Under the pieces are notes generated by a model. The model was not told the DNA's origin and did not search any database. It worked only from the letters and a program-made list of their open reading frames with translations. Source: Clostridia bacterium BRH_c25 (GTDB taxonomy: Bacteria; Bacillota_A; Clostridia; Lutisporales; Lutisporaceae). Taken from it: DNA of 18,564 nt. Numbering within the stretch: position 1 is the stretch's first letter; the number at the start of each line of letters is the position of its first letter. The translations under genes were made by a program, and so were the position numbers. The DNA is taken from assembly GCA_001515955.1 (NCBI GenBank), contig LOES01000121.1:1-18564 (forward strand). The letters run 5' to 3'. Positions 1 to 6,922 of the stretch are shown in pieces.

Positions 1-1192
1 TATTTGACCTTATTGAGTATTCAAGCGTCTCCTGTATCATATTACTTTTCTCATACCACCTGCTTGCATTCAGGTAGAGTTCCTCAACCTTATCGGTGCT
101 TATCTTCATAAGCCTATTTCGTAAAAATTCCGCAAAAAGACTATGGTATCTATAATTTAGTTTTTCATCATCCAGAACATTGATGAAGACATTGTTTTTC
201 TCCAAGCAGCAGATTATTTCCTTTGAATTGCTTATGCCTGCTACTTCATCGCATAAAGAGCCGTTCAGCGTATCCAGTATTGACGTTTTTACAAGAAAAT
301 CCTTTATATCAGCTTCCAGTAAGTTGAATACTTCCTCTGACATATATTCAACCACATACTCATTCATGTGGCTCAAATTGCCGAGATATTCTTTCATATT
401 GCTGCTGCTTTTAATTGAAAGTGCTGTGAGATTAAGTGCTGCAATCCATCCCTCAGTGAATTGTACAAGCTTACTAACCTCACTTTCTTTCAAACGCAGC
501 TTCATTGTCCAGGTCAAAAACTCTGATACCTCCGAATTGGTCAGCCTGAGGTCTTTAGTCTTCAGTTCCAAAAGGTCTCCATAGCTCCTAAGTTTTGCCA
601 GCTTTATAGGTGGAACGCTTCTTGAAGTGATGACAACATGGATATTGCAGGGTAAATGCTTTATAAGGTATTGCAACGAATCATGTATTCTGTCCTCATA
701 TACCACATGATAATCATCTAAGACCAGCACAATAGTATCATTCATGTTGGATAATCTATTTATCATGACATTCATAAAAATATCCATAGAGTATTCCATT
801 ATTGAACAATCAGCTGATGCATAATTCTCCACAGATCCTGATACAGACTTCTCTACAGCTATTAGGATATATTTCCAGAATTTTTGTAGATCGTTATCTT
901 TCTCATCAAGTGAGACCCATGCAGTCCGTATGCTTGTCCCCTTTTGAGACAACCACATGCCGAGCAGTGTGGTTTTTCCATAACCCGCCGGTGCGGAAAT
1001 AATTGCTAATTTCTTATTCATAATTTCTTCTAGTCTCGATATCAATTGCATCCTACCAACACAATCCGGTGATGGATTTGGTATCATAAACTTTGTAAAA
1101 AGTAGCGTACCGTCTGAATCTCTTATGCTTTTGTTCAAAGTAGTAATACCAGACTTACGGCTATCAGTATGTGTACTTCTGACTGTTTCCAT
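1..1192 (-). CDS. MalT/LuxR-family STAND ATPase regulator, 3'-truncated by window edge
   Basis: The open frame starts at ATG 1192 and runs off the left edge, giving 397 visible residues. A Walker A motif (APAGYGKTT, about residues 68-75) is followed by a Walker B (VLVLDDYH, about 155-162), an ITSR sensor-like segment (about 188-191) and RYHSLFAEFLR (about 348-358), a motif typical of MalT-like signal-transduction ATPases. Family members normally continue into TPR-like repeats and a C-terminal LuxR helix-turn-helix; those parts would lie outside the window, so DNA binding is inferred. These proteins are usually ATP- and ligand-dependent activators. A purine-rich GAGGGGGA (1207-1214) precedes the ATG at a rather long spacing of about 14 bases, so the start is less certain than the family. 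The gene follows sigG in the same direction after about 210 bases and probably has its own promoter. Its target and ligand are unknown. Confidence 0.88.
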   Translation of the reverse strand, partial: METVRSTHTDSRKSGITTLNKSIRDSDGTLLFTKFMIPNPSPDCVGRMQLISRLEEIMNKKLAIISAPAGYGKTTLLGMWLSQKGTSIRTAWVSLDEKDNDLQKFWKYILIAVEKSVSGSVENYASADCSIMEYSMDIFMNVMINRLSNMNDTIVLVLDDYHVVYEDRIHDSLQYLIKHLPCNIHVVITSRSVPPIKLAKLRSYGDLLELKTKDLRLTNSEVSEFLTWTMKLRLKESEVSKLVQFTEGWIAALNLTALSIKSSSNMKEYLGNLSHMNEYVVEYMSEEVFNLLEADIKDFLVKTSILDTLNGSLCDEVAGISNSKEIICCLEKNNVFINVLDDEKLNYRYHSLFAEFLRNRLMKISTDKVEELYLNASRWYEKSNMIQETLEYSIRSN

Positions 1193-1404
1193 AGTACTTG
1201 ATTTACTCCCCCTCACAATGCCATTACAATAATAATTAAATTAATATAAATTTAAATGGAACAAAATTGGCTGCTTTATATTTGTTATTTTTCTACTAAT
1301 ACCATTTACAGTCAATCCCTCCGGAAACTATTTGGTTTTCTTTGGTTCCGTCTGTAATAATAGCATTTTATTGAATTTATTACAATATATAATTCTATTT
1401 TTAT
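1193..1404 (-). other. Intergenic region between sigG and the STAND regulator gene
   Basis: This AT-rich gap holds no gene I can support. An inverted repeat, TGTAATAA at 1353-1360 and TTATTACA at 1377-1384, could form a stem, but no U-run follows it in the minus direction, so it is not a convincing terminator for sigG. A weak sigmaA-like promoter (TTGACT at 1310-1315, 17-base spacer, AAAAAT at 1287-1292) could serve the regulator gene. Confidence 0.35.
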
Positions 1405-2175
1405 TTATATGTACTTTTTCATATGTCCAAGAGCTGTTTTTTCCAGACGTGAAACCTGGGCTTGTGAAATCCCGATTTCTTCTGCCACTTCCATCTGTGT
1501 CCTGCCTTCAAAGAATCTTAGGTTCAATATCAGCTTTTCCCTGTCGTTAAGCTTTTTCATAGCCTCCTTGAGTGCAATGCTTTCCAGCCAATTGTCATCT
1601 ATATTTTTGTCATCTGACACCTGATCCATAACGTATATTGCATCACCGCTGTCATGATAAATTGGCTCAAAAAGCGATACTGGGTCTTGAATAGCATCCA
1701 GAGCGAAAACCACATCCTCCACTGGAAGCTTAAGCTCATTTGCAATTTCTGATACTGTAGGCTCCTTTGAATTCCTGCTTATAAGCAAATCTCTTACCTG
1801 AAGGGCTTTATAAGCAATATCCCGCAGGGATCTGCTGACCCTTATTGAGTTATTGTCTCTCAGGTATCTTCTGATTTCTCCAATAATCATGGGTACGGCG
1901 TAGGTAGAAAACTTGACGTTCTGACCCAGGTCGAAATTATCAATGGCTTTAATTAGACCTATACATCCCACCTGAAAAAGGTCATCAACATATTCCCCTC
2001 TGTTGTTAAACCTTTGAATAACGCTTAGCACAAGCCTTAGGTTTCCTTTTATGAATTCTTCCCTTGAGGTCTGATCCCCCTGCTGCATTTGCTTCAGCAG
2101 CTGAACCATTTTATCATTAGAGAGAACGGGCAGTTTTGAAGTATTTACTCCGCAGATTTCCACTTTATTAAGCAT
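1405..2175 (-). CDS. sigG: RNA polymerase sporulation sigma factor SigG (late forespore)
   Basis: This is sigmaG, the late forespore sigma factor that directs genes for spore DNA protection and germination. The 256-residue product opens with MLNKVEICGVNTSKLPVL, the conserved sigmaG N-terminus. Region 2 spans about residues 45-85 (RLVLSVIQRFNNRGEYVDDLFQ) and a region 4 helix-turn-helix spans about 226-247 (TQMEVAEEIGISQAQVSRLEK). Length matches the family, whose B. subtilis member has about 260 residues. The frame is open to ATG 2223, but I chose ATG 2175: homology begins there, AAAAGGGTG lies upstream, and a sigmaF/G-like promoter overlaps the longer start. The gene follows sigE in the order conserved in spore formers, but here a foldback repeat element separates the two. 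Expression is probably forespore-specific through that promoter, with possible readthrough from spoIIG. Confidence 0.97.
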   Translation of the reverse strand: MLNKVEICGVNTSKLPVLSNDKMVQLLKQMQQGDQTSREEFIKGNLRLVLSVIQRFNNRGEYVDDLFQVGCIGLIKAIDNFDLGQNVKFSTYAVPMIIGEIRRYLRDNNSIRVSRSLRDIAYKALQVRDLLISRNSKEPTVSEIANELKLPVEDVVFALDAIQDPVSLFEPIYHDSGDAIYVMDQVSDDKNIDDNWLESIALKEAMKKLNDREKLILNLRFFEGRTQMEVAEEIGISQAQVSRLEKTALGHMKKYI

Positions 2176-2211
2176 AGCACAAGCACACCCTTTTCTTAAT
2201 GTTGACATATT

Positions 2212-2241
2212 AATTATTACCATACGCCAACTTTATTATTC
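2212..2241 (-). promoter_or_regulatory. Candidate sigmaF/sigmaG promoter for sigG
   Basis: Read on the minus strand, GAATA (2241-2237) is followed by a 15-base spacer and GGTAATAATT (2221-2212). The -10 matches the B. subtilis sigmaF consensus GGNRANANTW at each defined position, and the -35 resembles GYWTA/GMATA. Transcription would begin near 2205, about 30 bases before ATG 2175. Known biology supports it, since sigG is sigmaF-dependent and autoregulated in B. subtilis. The match was made by eye. Confidence 0.6.
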
Positions 2242-2269
2242 ATTTAGGGGCTTGCACAAAAATGTTTTT

Positions 2270-2522
2270 AGAAGATTGCGCAGCAATCTTCTACAGATAC
2301 GAGATTCGAGATGCGGGATACGAGGAGGTCTGGGTATTCCTTACGGGTCAAAGATCCTTCGCGTTGCTCAGGATGACATATATGATTGTATATAGCTATA
2401 ATGTCAATATAATTTTCGCCGTGTCCTTCCGTGTTACACGTACCAGGACCCGTAAGGAATACCCGAGCTTTCCTCGCATCTCACATCTCGTATCTCGAGT
2501 CTGAAGAATGCTTCGCATTCTT
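2270..2522. repeat. Foldback (MITE-like) element with heptamer arrays between sigE and sigG
   Basis: This roughly 250-base segment has long imperfect inverted arms. Each arm starts with a perfect hairpin: a 10-bp stem at 2270-2292, and an 8-bp stem at 2504-2522 that includes two bases of the sigE stop codon. Each arm continues with four 7-base units of the GATNCGA type (2296-2323, and inverted at 2474-2501) and ends in an identical 18-base core starting GGGTATTCC (2332-2349, inverted at 2447-2464). The centre includes a segment reading AGATCCTTCGCGTTGCTC (2351-2368). No transposase or gene is visible. The structure suggests a non-autonomous mobile element or a structured dispersed repeat; copy number cannot be judged here. 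Confidence 0.8.
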
Positions 2523-3255
2523 ATACCATGCGGTTTATCTCTTTTTTCAACCGCTTTATTATCCTCTTCTCCAGCCTTGATATGTATGATTGTGATATTC
2601 CCAGCATATCTGCAACTTCCTTCTGGGTTTTCTCCACTCCGTCATTAAGTCCGAAACGGAGCTCCATTATCCTTTTTTCTCTCTCCGAAAGCTTCCTTAA
2701 GGCTATTTCAAGCAGCTGCTTATCAATTTCATCCTCCAGATACCTATAGATTATATCATTGTCGGTACCCAGTATATCTGAGAGCAGCAGCTCATTTCCG
2801 TCCCAGTCAATATTCAGCGGTTCGTCAAAGGATATTTCAGTTTTGGTTCTATTGTTTCTTCTGAGATACATTAATATCTCATTCTCAATACAGCGGGAGG
2901 CATAGGTGGCAAGCTTGATCTTCTTATCCGGATCAAAGGTGTTTACAGCTTTAATAAGTCCTATAGTTCCAATCGATACCAGATCCTCAACTCCGACTCC
3001 TGTGTTTTCAAATTTTCTTGCTATATATACTACGAGTCTGAGATTTCTTTCAATAAGTACCGCTCTGACTACTTCTTCATCGCTCTTAAGACGGGATAAC
3101 AGAAAATTTTCTTCATCATTTTCCAGTGGAGGGGGCAGAGCTTCACTTCCCCCAATATAATGAACCCATGTATCTCTGTAAACATTAAAAAACTGTAGTA
3201 TTCTGATTATCAGCATACGTTTTATCAAATTTAGTCTTTTAGCAACTCTTTTCAT
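2521..3255 (-). CDS. sigE: Pro-sigmaE, early mother-cell sporulation sigma factor
   Basis: This sigma factor switches on mother-cell genes after asymmetric division. The 244-residue product has a basic, hydrophobic N-terminal pro-sequence (about residues 1-32) before [12 protein letters not shown], the conserved start of mature sigmaE. Alignment to B. subtilis places the processing site near residues 31-33. Region 2 lies at about 68-130 ([38 protein letters not shown]), and a region 4 helix-turn-helix lies at about 209-231 ([22 protein letters not shown]). The pro-sequence tethers the inactive factor to membrane until SpoIIGA removes it. The start is ATG 3255, with GGAGG seven bases upstream. 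The gene lies 75 bases downstream of spoIIGA and is probably co-transcribed with it. Its TAA stop overlaps the terminal hairpin of the adjacent repeat element. Confidence 0.98.
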   Translation of the reverse strand: MKRVAKRLNLIKRMLIIRILQFFNVYRDTWVHYIGGSEALPPPLENDEENFLLSRLKSDEEVVRAVLIERNLRLVVYIARKFENTGVGVEDLVSIGTIGLIKAVNTFDPDKKIKLATYASRCIENEILMYLRRNNRTKTEISFDEPLNIDWDGNELLLSDILGTDNDIIYRYLEDEIDKQLLEIALRKLSEREKRIMELRFGLNDGVEKTQKEVADMLGISQSYISRLEKRIIKRLKKEINRMV

Positions 3256-3330
3256 GTCCCAACCTCCATTTTGTATTAATGCAACTGCAAGTTCTTGTAC
3301 ATATGCATTTTTAAATTAAGATTATCAGCA

Positions 3331-4236
3331 CTAGTTCTCCTTCAGCATCTCGGGGTGTATCAAAGCACTGTATTCTCCGTCCTTGGAGAGGCTTTTTCTA
3401 TATACTGCAACTACTATATTACTCAATTGTATTCTTTTGTCACTGTCGAATATAGTTACTATATCCGGTTTAAATCCTACAAGCATACCATTTTCCCTGC
3501 CCAGTGACTTGAAAGGAATGATTCTGAATCTGGAAGCCCATTTTGAAACAGTCATTATTTCAGCTATAGCATTCAAATCATTTTCGGAGTAACGCTCAAA
3601 GATTTTTTGTATATCAGCAGGCAGCAGATCCTTTATCATATCATACTCCGTTATCATAACCGGTGCATTTGTTATCGGATCCTTCAGTGAATTTCCCGTA
3701 TCTACCAAGGCATCCAGAGATAATTGTTTCTTCTCGAAAATCATTTCTACTTTCAAGATCAGCCTCTCACGTTTTATTCTGTGTTGTACATAATCCCAGC
3801 TGTACTTAATGGTGAAATATGCCGCAAAAACTGCAGCAACCAGTATTTTAACCGGAAAATCTTCAATGAAGGAAATCCCGTTGCTGGTGAGGTTAAGACC
3901 ATTTATGAAATAGAATAGTCCAAAGGCAGCTCCCCCAAATATAAAGGAAACGATGTAGAAAATTCCGATAAGCTTTAAAAGCAGGTGGAAATATGCTGGA
4001 GTATAAGCAATGATTACTATAAATATCGAAAAAAGTACTTTCATCAAAAAACTGTATAAGTAGCTGTATTCCGGGAAATAAGAAAGAACTGCATAAACTG
4101 CTCCCAAAGCTGAAGCAATTATGAGCTTTACCTTTGAGTAGCTGTATCGGGTAAGTCGTGCCGTGCTCCACAGAATCAAATAATTCATTATTAAGTTTTC
4201 AAGTAGTATGACATCCGCATAAACATAAGTTTCCAC
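3331..4236 (-). CDS. spoIIGA: SpoIIGA, membrane aspartic protease that processes pro-sigmaE
   Basis: SpoIIGA cleaves the pro-sequence of sigmaE at the sporulation septum after a signal from the forespore (SpoIIR in B. subtilis). The 301-residue protein has an N-terminal half with about five membrane segments (roughly residues 8-28, 36-54, 62-80, 86-110 and 128-145). A cytoplasmic C-terminal half follows, with the aspartic protease motif ALVDTGNSLKDP, where Asp179 is the expected catalytic residue. RIIPFKSLG (238-246) and ALIHPEML (291-298) are also family-conserved. The start is GTG 4236, supported by AAGGGA upstream and by alignment of its first residues to B. subtilis MKIYLDVIWLLN. It is the first gene of the spoIIG operon and lies upstream of its own substrate gene, sigE. 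Length is normal for the family. Confidence 0.96.
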   Translation of the reverse strand: METYVYADVILLENLIMNYLILWSTARLTRYSYSKVKLIIASALGAVYAVLSYFPEYSYLYSFLMKVLFSIFIVIIAYTPAYFHLLLKLIGIFYIVSFIFGGAAFGLFYFINGLNLTSNGISFIEDFPVKILVAAVFAAYFTIKYSWDYVQHRIKRERLILKVEMIFEKKQLSLDALVDTGNSLKDPITNAPVMITEYDMIKDLLPADIQKIFERYSENDLNAIAEIMTVSKWASRFRIIPFKSLGRENGMLVGFKPDIVTIFDSDKRIQLSNIVVAVYRKSLSKDGEYSALIHPEMLKEN

Positions 4237-4280
4237 CTTTTATTCCCTTGTCTTTCATATATTTATTCAATTAACCGTCT

Positions 4281-4361
4281 ATGATAATTATATAAAAAGT
4301 GCTTCAAAATACCTGTCATTTTGGGGAGTCGAAATAAATTATATTAGCGAATTAATCGACA
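4281..4361 (-). promoter_or_regulatory. Candidate spoIIG promoter with Spo0A-box-like sites
   Basis: On the minus strand, ATGACA (4319-4314) and TATAAT (4292-4287) are separated by 21 bases. This recalls the unusually long -35/-10 spacing (22 bases) of the Spo0A-activated B. subtilis spoIIG promoter. Upstream are three 6-of-7 matches to the 0A box TGNCGAA: AGTCGAA (4327-4333, plus strand), TAGCGAA (4345-4351, plus strand) and TGTCGAT (4361-4355, minus strand). They fall at about -50, -68 and -78 from the predicted start, close to the B. subtilis arrangement. This is a by-eye inference. Confidence 0.55.
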
Positions 4362-4534
4362 AGGCGCCTTCGGCAGATTCGAGATACGAGATGCGAGGTT
4401 TTAGGGAATACCTTCGAAGTTTGTACAAGCTATTCACAAATCGCCTCTTGCCCATTGCCTATAAATATAATATATATTCCTGTTACAACAAAAAAAGAAC
4501 CAAAATCAATTGGTTCTTTTAAATCTCGTATCTG
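4361..4534. repeat. Heptamer repeat element between ftsZ and the spoIIG promoter
   Basis: The palindrome AAGGCGCCTT (4361-4370) is followed by three 7-base units, GATTCGA, GATACGA and GATGCGA (4376-4396). An inverted remnant, ATCTCGTATCTG (4523-4534), lies a few bases after the ftsZ stop codon. The left array reads CAGATTCGAGAT and the right end, inverted, reads CAGATACGAGAT, so the two may be terminal inverted repeats of a short element. A separate 7-base series, TCGCCTC, TTGCCCA and TTGCCTA, occupies 4441-4461. The element encloses the ftsZ terminator and abuts the outermost Spo0A-box-like site. No coding potential is seen between 4237 and 4536. Confidence 0.6.
4488..4520 (-). terminator. 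Intrinsic terminator after ftsZ
   Basis: In the minus direction AAAGAACCAA and TTGGTTCTTT form a 10-bp stem around a six-base loop, followed directly by a T-run (plus-strand A-run 4490-4496). It starts about 17 bases after the ftsZ stop codon and should end the dcw transcript before spoIIG. Confidence 0.9.
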
Positions 4535-4536
4535 TT

Positions 4537-5622
4537 TTACTTAAACCTGTTCCTCAAGAAAGTAGGTATATCAATATCTTCATTTCCATAGTTTGATGAC
4601 TTTTGTGCATCTCTTTTTTCATCCGGAAGGCCTGTAACTTCGATTTTTCTTTCGAAAGCTCTTCCGGTACTTTCTTCAAATCCTGTAGCAATAACCGTTA
4701 TTCTGATTTCGTCCTGCATGCTCTCATCAATGACAGCACCAAAGATGATGTTTGCATCCGGATCCGCCGACTGGAATACAAGATCAGCCGCTTCGTTAAC
4801 TTCAAATATACCCAGATTTACACCACCGGTAATATTGAGAAGCACGCTTTTTGCTCCTTCAATGCAGGTCTCAAGTAAAGGACTATGTATCGCTTGCTTT
4901 ACTGCCTCTGCACTTCTGTTTTCGCCGCTGGCTTTTCCTATTCCCATGTGGGCAAAGCCCTTGCTGAGCATAATCGTCTTAACATCTGCAAAGTCCAGAT
5001 TTACCAGACCGGGAACGGCAATAAGGTCCGAAATGCCCTGCACACCCTGTCTTAAAACATCATCAGCAATTTTAAAAGCTTCCATTATGGATGCTTTTTT
5101 GTCAACAATCTGAAGCAATCTGTCATTAGGAATTATCACAAGGGTATCAACTTTTTCCTTCAATTCACCCAGGCCCTTTTCGGCTTGCATTTTTCTTACC
5201 TTTCCCTCAAAACCGAAAGGCTTGGTGACCACACCTACTGTAAGTATTCCAAGCTCCTTGGCAATCTGAGCAACTATAGGCGCAGCTCCGGTTCCGGTAC
5301 CACCGCCCATACCTGCTGTAACAAATACCATATCTGCCCCATCAAGCATCTTTTTAACTTCTTCATAGCTTTCTTCTGCAGCTCTCTTGCCGATATCCGG
5401 ATTTGCTCCGGCACCAAGGCCCTTTGTGAGTTTCTCTCCAATTTGTATCTTATTGGGAGCCAGTGACATATATAAAGCCTGTTTATCTGTATTTATAGCG
5501 TAGAATTCTACGCCCTTGAGACCTGCACTGATCATTCTGTTTATTGCATTATTCCCAGCACCGCCAACTCCAACAACCTTAATCTGAGCAACAGAATTCA
5601 TATCTACATCAAATTCAAGCAC
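4537..5622 (-). CDS. ftsZ: Cell division protein FtsZ
   Basis: FtsZ is the tubulin-like GTPase that polymerises into the cytoplasmic Z ring at mid-cell and, in sporulation, near the poles. The 361-residue protein has [14 protein letters not shown] near residues 17-30, the tubulin signature GGGTGTG at 106-112 and the NLDFADV T7 loop at 208-214, which completes the GTPase site of the neighbouring subunit. After a short linker it ends in [13 protein letters not shown], the conserved C-terminal peptide that binds membrane anchors. The start is GTG 5622, with GGGAGGG six bases upstream; the next ATG, at residue 8, has no comparable site. FtsA is not encoded next to it, so the anchor must be encoded elsewhere (FtsA or SepF). 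A terminator follows, and a 229-base promoter-bearing gap precedes it. Confidence 0.98.
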   Translation of the reverse strand: MLEFDVDMNSVAQIKVVGVGGAGNNAINRMISAGLKGVEFYAINTDKQALYMSLAPNKIQIGEKLTKGLGAGANPDIGKRAAEESYEEVKKMLDGADMVFVTAGMGGGTGTGAAPIVAQIAKELGILTVGVVTKPFGFEGKVRKMQAEKGLGELKEKVDTLVIIPNDRLLQIVDKKASIMEAFKIADDVLRQGVQGISDLIAVPGLVNLDFADVKTIMLSKGFAHMGIGKASGENRSAEAVKQAIHSPLLETCIEGAKSVLLNITGGVNLGIFEVNEAADLVFQSADPDANIIFGAVIDESMQDEIRITVIATGFEESTGRAFERKIEVTGLPDEKRDAQKSSNYGNEDIDIPTFLRNRFK

Positions 5623-5780
5623 AATTTACCCTCCCTACTTTACAACTATTGTATATAATTAAATTAAATGCTGAATGTTTTGTGAAATACCTTTTGTATT
5701 GTCCATTCAGATTTCGCAAAACGTTTCATTGGTTGTTATTGAATTCGCACTTTTCCCAAAATAAGTTCTTAAATGCGTTC

Positions 5781-5809
5781 AATATATTGATTTACCATAA
5801 TAAGTTCAA
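5781..5809 (-). promoter_or_regulatory. Candidate sigmaA promoter upstream of ftsZ
   Basis: TTGAAC (5809-5804) and TATATT (5786-5781) are separated by 17 bases on the minus strand. The -35 matches TTGACA at four of six positions and the -10 matches TATAAT at five of six. It overlaps the sigmaH-like site, so one or both may drive ftsZ independently of the upstream operon. Confidence 0.35.
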
Positions 5810-5830
5810 CATATCTCGCAATTTTCCTTT
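5802..5830 (-). promoter_or_regulatory. Candidate sigmaH promoter upstream of ftsZ
   Basis: On the minus strand AAAGGAAAA (5830-5822), an 11-base spacer and GTTGAACTT (5810-5802) match the B. subtilis sigmaH consensus RNAGGAWWW-N11/12-RNNGAATWW with one mismatch. This parallels the sigmaH-dependent P2 promoter of B. subtilis ftsAZ, which raises FtsZ at sporulation onset. It lies about 180 bases before the ftsZ start. The role is inferred from pattern and context. Confidence 0.5.
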
Positions 5831-5851
5831 ATTTTTTTAAATTTTTTGTTG

Positions 5852-6193
5852 TTATTTTTTTTTGTAGTCCATAAGCATATATCTACGTATAATGGCAAAA
5901 TTCTGGAACAGTCTCACACCGAAAGCAAAAATCGCTGCATAATATATGGGTACTCCCAACTGATCGCCTATATACGTAAGTATTGCGGCAAGTATAGCAT
6001 TGCCAAAAAAACCTGAAATGAATATCTCTATATTGAAGGTCTTTTCTATACTAGACCTTATTCCCCCAAATACAGAATCCAAGGCTGCAAGAATTGCAAC
6101 CGACATATAGCTTGAATATTGAATGGGTATGGTGATTGGAGATAATAGTCCAATAATGATTCCCAACAACAGTCCGATAATAGGTATTATCAT
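5852..6193 (-). CDS. sbp: Small basic membrane protein Sbp (DUF1290)
   Basis: This 113-residue membrane protein aligns along its length with B. subtilis Sbp, which is encoded between ylxX and ftsA. Conserved stretches include AALDSVFGGIRSSIE (about residues 36-50), the FISGFFGNAILA segment (about 58-69) and IFAFGVRLFQNFAIIRR (about 88-104). About four hydrophobic segments and a basic C-terminus are visible. The molecular role is not established; conserved linkage to division genes suggests a part in division or envelope assembly. ATG 6193 overlaps the upstream stop codon by four bases (ATGA), which points to translational coupling. ftsA, the usual next gene in Bacillus, is absent, and ftsZ follows after 229 bases. 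Confidence 0.93.
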   Translation of the reverse strand: MIIPIIGLLLGIIIGLLSPITIPIQYSSYMSVAILAALDSVFGGIRSSIEKTFNIEIFISGFFGNAILAAILTYIGDQLGVPIYYAAIFAFGVRLFQNFAIIRRYMLMDYKKK

Positions 6194-6921
6194 TTTGCTT
6201 CACCACCTTCAGTTTTTCTTTGATATCTTAGTTTGTTTCTTCCGTTGTAACCATCTATAATAAGCTTTTCAACTTTTTGGATTTCAATCTGTAGACCACT
6301 GTATGCCATATAAAGCTCTATGTAGCTTTCCGGAGCAAGTGCCGAGGCTTCAAGAGACTTTGGATCTCCAATAGCCTTTATAATAAAGGGCACTGCGTGT
6401 CTTTTGCCGTCAATATTGATTGTAGGCCCGCCGCACCTGATGCTGGTTGTTGCTGTAACTCTTTCACCATTTATAGAAATTGCTTCTGCCCCTGCCGTTC
6501 TAAGCTCATTGACTATTTCCAGAACATCGATGTCATGTATAAGGTACCATGCCACATCCTCACCCTCAGCAATTTCCTGTTGGCTGTCGTTCAGGGTAAT
6601 TATGACTCCAGGTCCCTGCACTTTACTATAATTTGAGTAATTACGTATTTTTTCCAGCTCATTCTGCATAATGCCGAATGCACTTCCCGTGCTTTCCACA
6701 CCTGACTTGTACAGCGAAAGCTTCAGCGCCTGTTCACTAATAGAATCATTCAGCTGCTTATTTTCCGCTTCCACGTTCTTAATCTCATTTTGCAGATCCA
6801 GGAGCTTTGGTATTGTAACTATGCCCTGGTAAGTAATATTTGATTTAAACTGCACCGTGGCAATAAATCCAATAATAGCCGCCAATATAAACAAGTAATA
6901 TAAATATCCCTTCCTATTCAT
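6190..6921 (-). CDS. ylxX: DUF881 membrane protein, YlxX-like
   Basis: This 243-residue DUF881 protein has one N-terminal membrane segment (about residues 7-23), a polar coiled-coil-like stretch (about 37-65) and the extracytoplasmic DUF881 domain. Domain hallmarks are VQGPGVIITLNDSQ, ELRTAGAEAISINGERV and PFIIKAIGDPKSLEASA. It aligns with the paired ylxW/ylxX genes between divIB and sbp in B. subtilis, whose function is unknown. The frame is open to ATG 6978 inside the preceding gene. I chose ATG 6921 because hydrophobicity starts there and GAGGGAG lies upstream, while 6978 has no ribosome binding site. Only one base separates it from the upstream stop (TGATATG), so translation is probably coupled. 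Which of the two DUF881 genes equals YlxW or YlxX is assigned by order only. Confidence 0.88.
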   Translation of the reverse strand: MNRKGYLYYLFILAAIIGFIATVQFKSNITYQGIVTIPKLLDLQNEIKNVEAENKQLNDSISEQALKLSLYKSGVESTGSAFGIMQNELEKIRNYSNYSKVQGPGVIITLNDSQQEIAEGEDVAWYLIHDIDVLEIVNELRTAGAEAISINGERVTATTSIRCGGPTINIDGKRHAVPFIIKAIGDPKSLEASALAPESYIELYMAYSGLQIEIQKVEKLIIDGYNGRNKLRYQRKTEGGEAK

Positions 6922-6922
6922 A

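Noticed and set aside
180..584. Plus-strand open frame opposite the STAND ATPase gene
   Set aside because: It is antisense to a protein with clear Walker motifs, has no recognisable domain and has low-complexity Ser/Leu composition.
1353..1384. Terminator for sigG
   Set aside because: The 8-bp AT-rich stem has a 16-base loop and is not followed by a T-run in the direction of transcription.
2296..2501. CRISPR-like array
   Set aside because: The units are only seven bases long with no spacers and lie in inverted orientation, which is not CRISPR structure.
2262..2504. Plus-strand open frame of 80 codons in the sigE-sigG gap
   Set aside because: It is formed almost wholly by the inverted-repeat element and ends inside it; no domain is seen.
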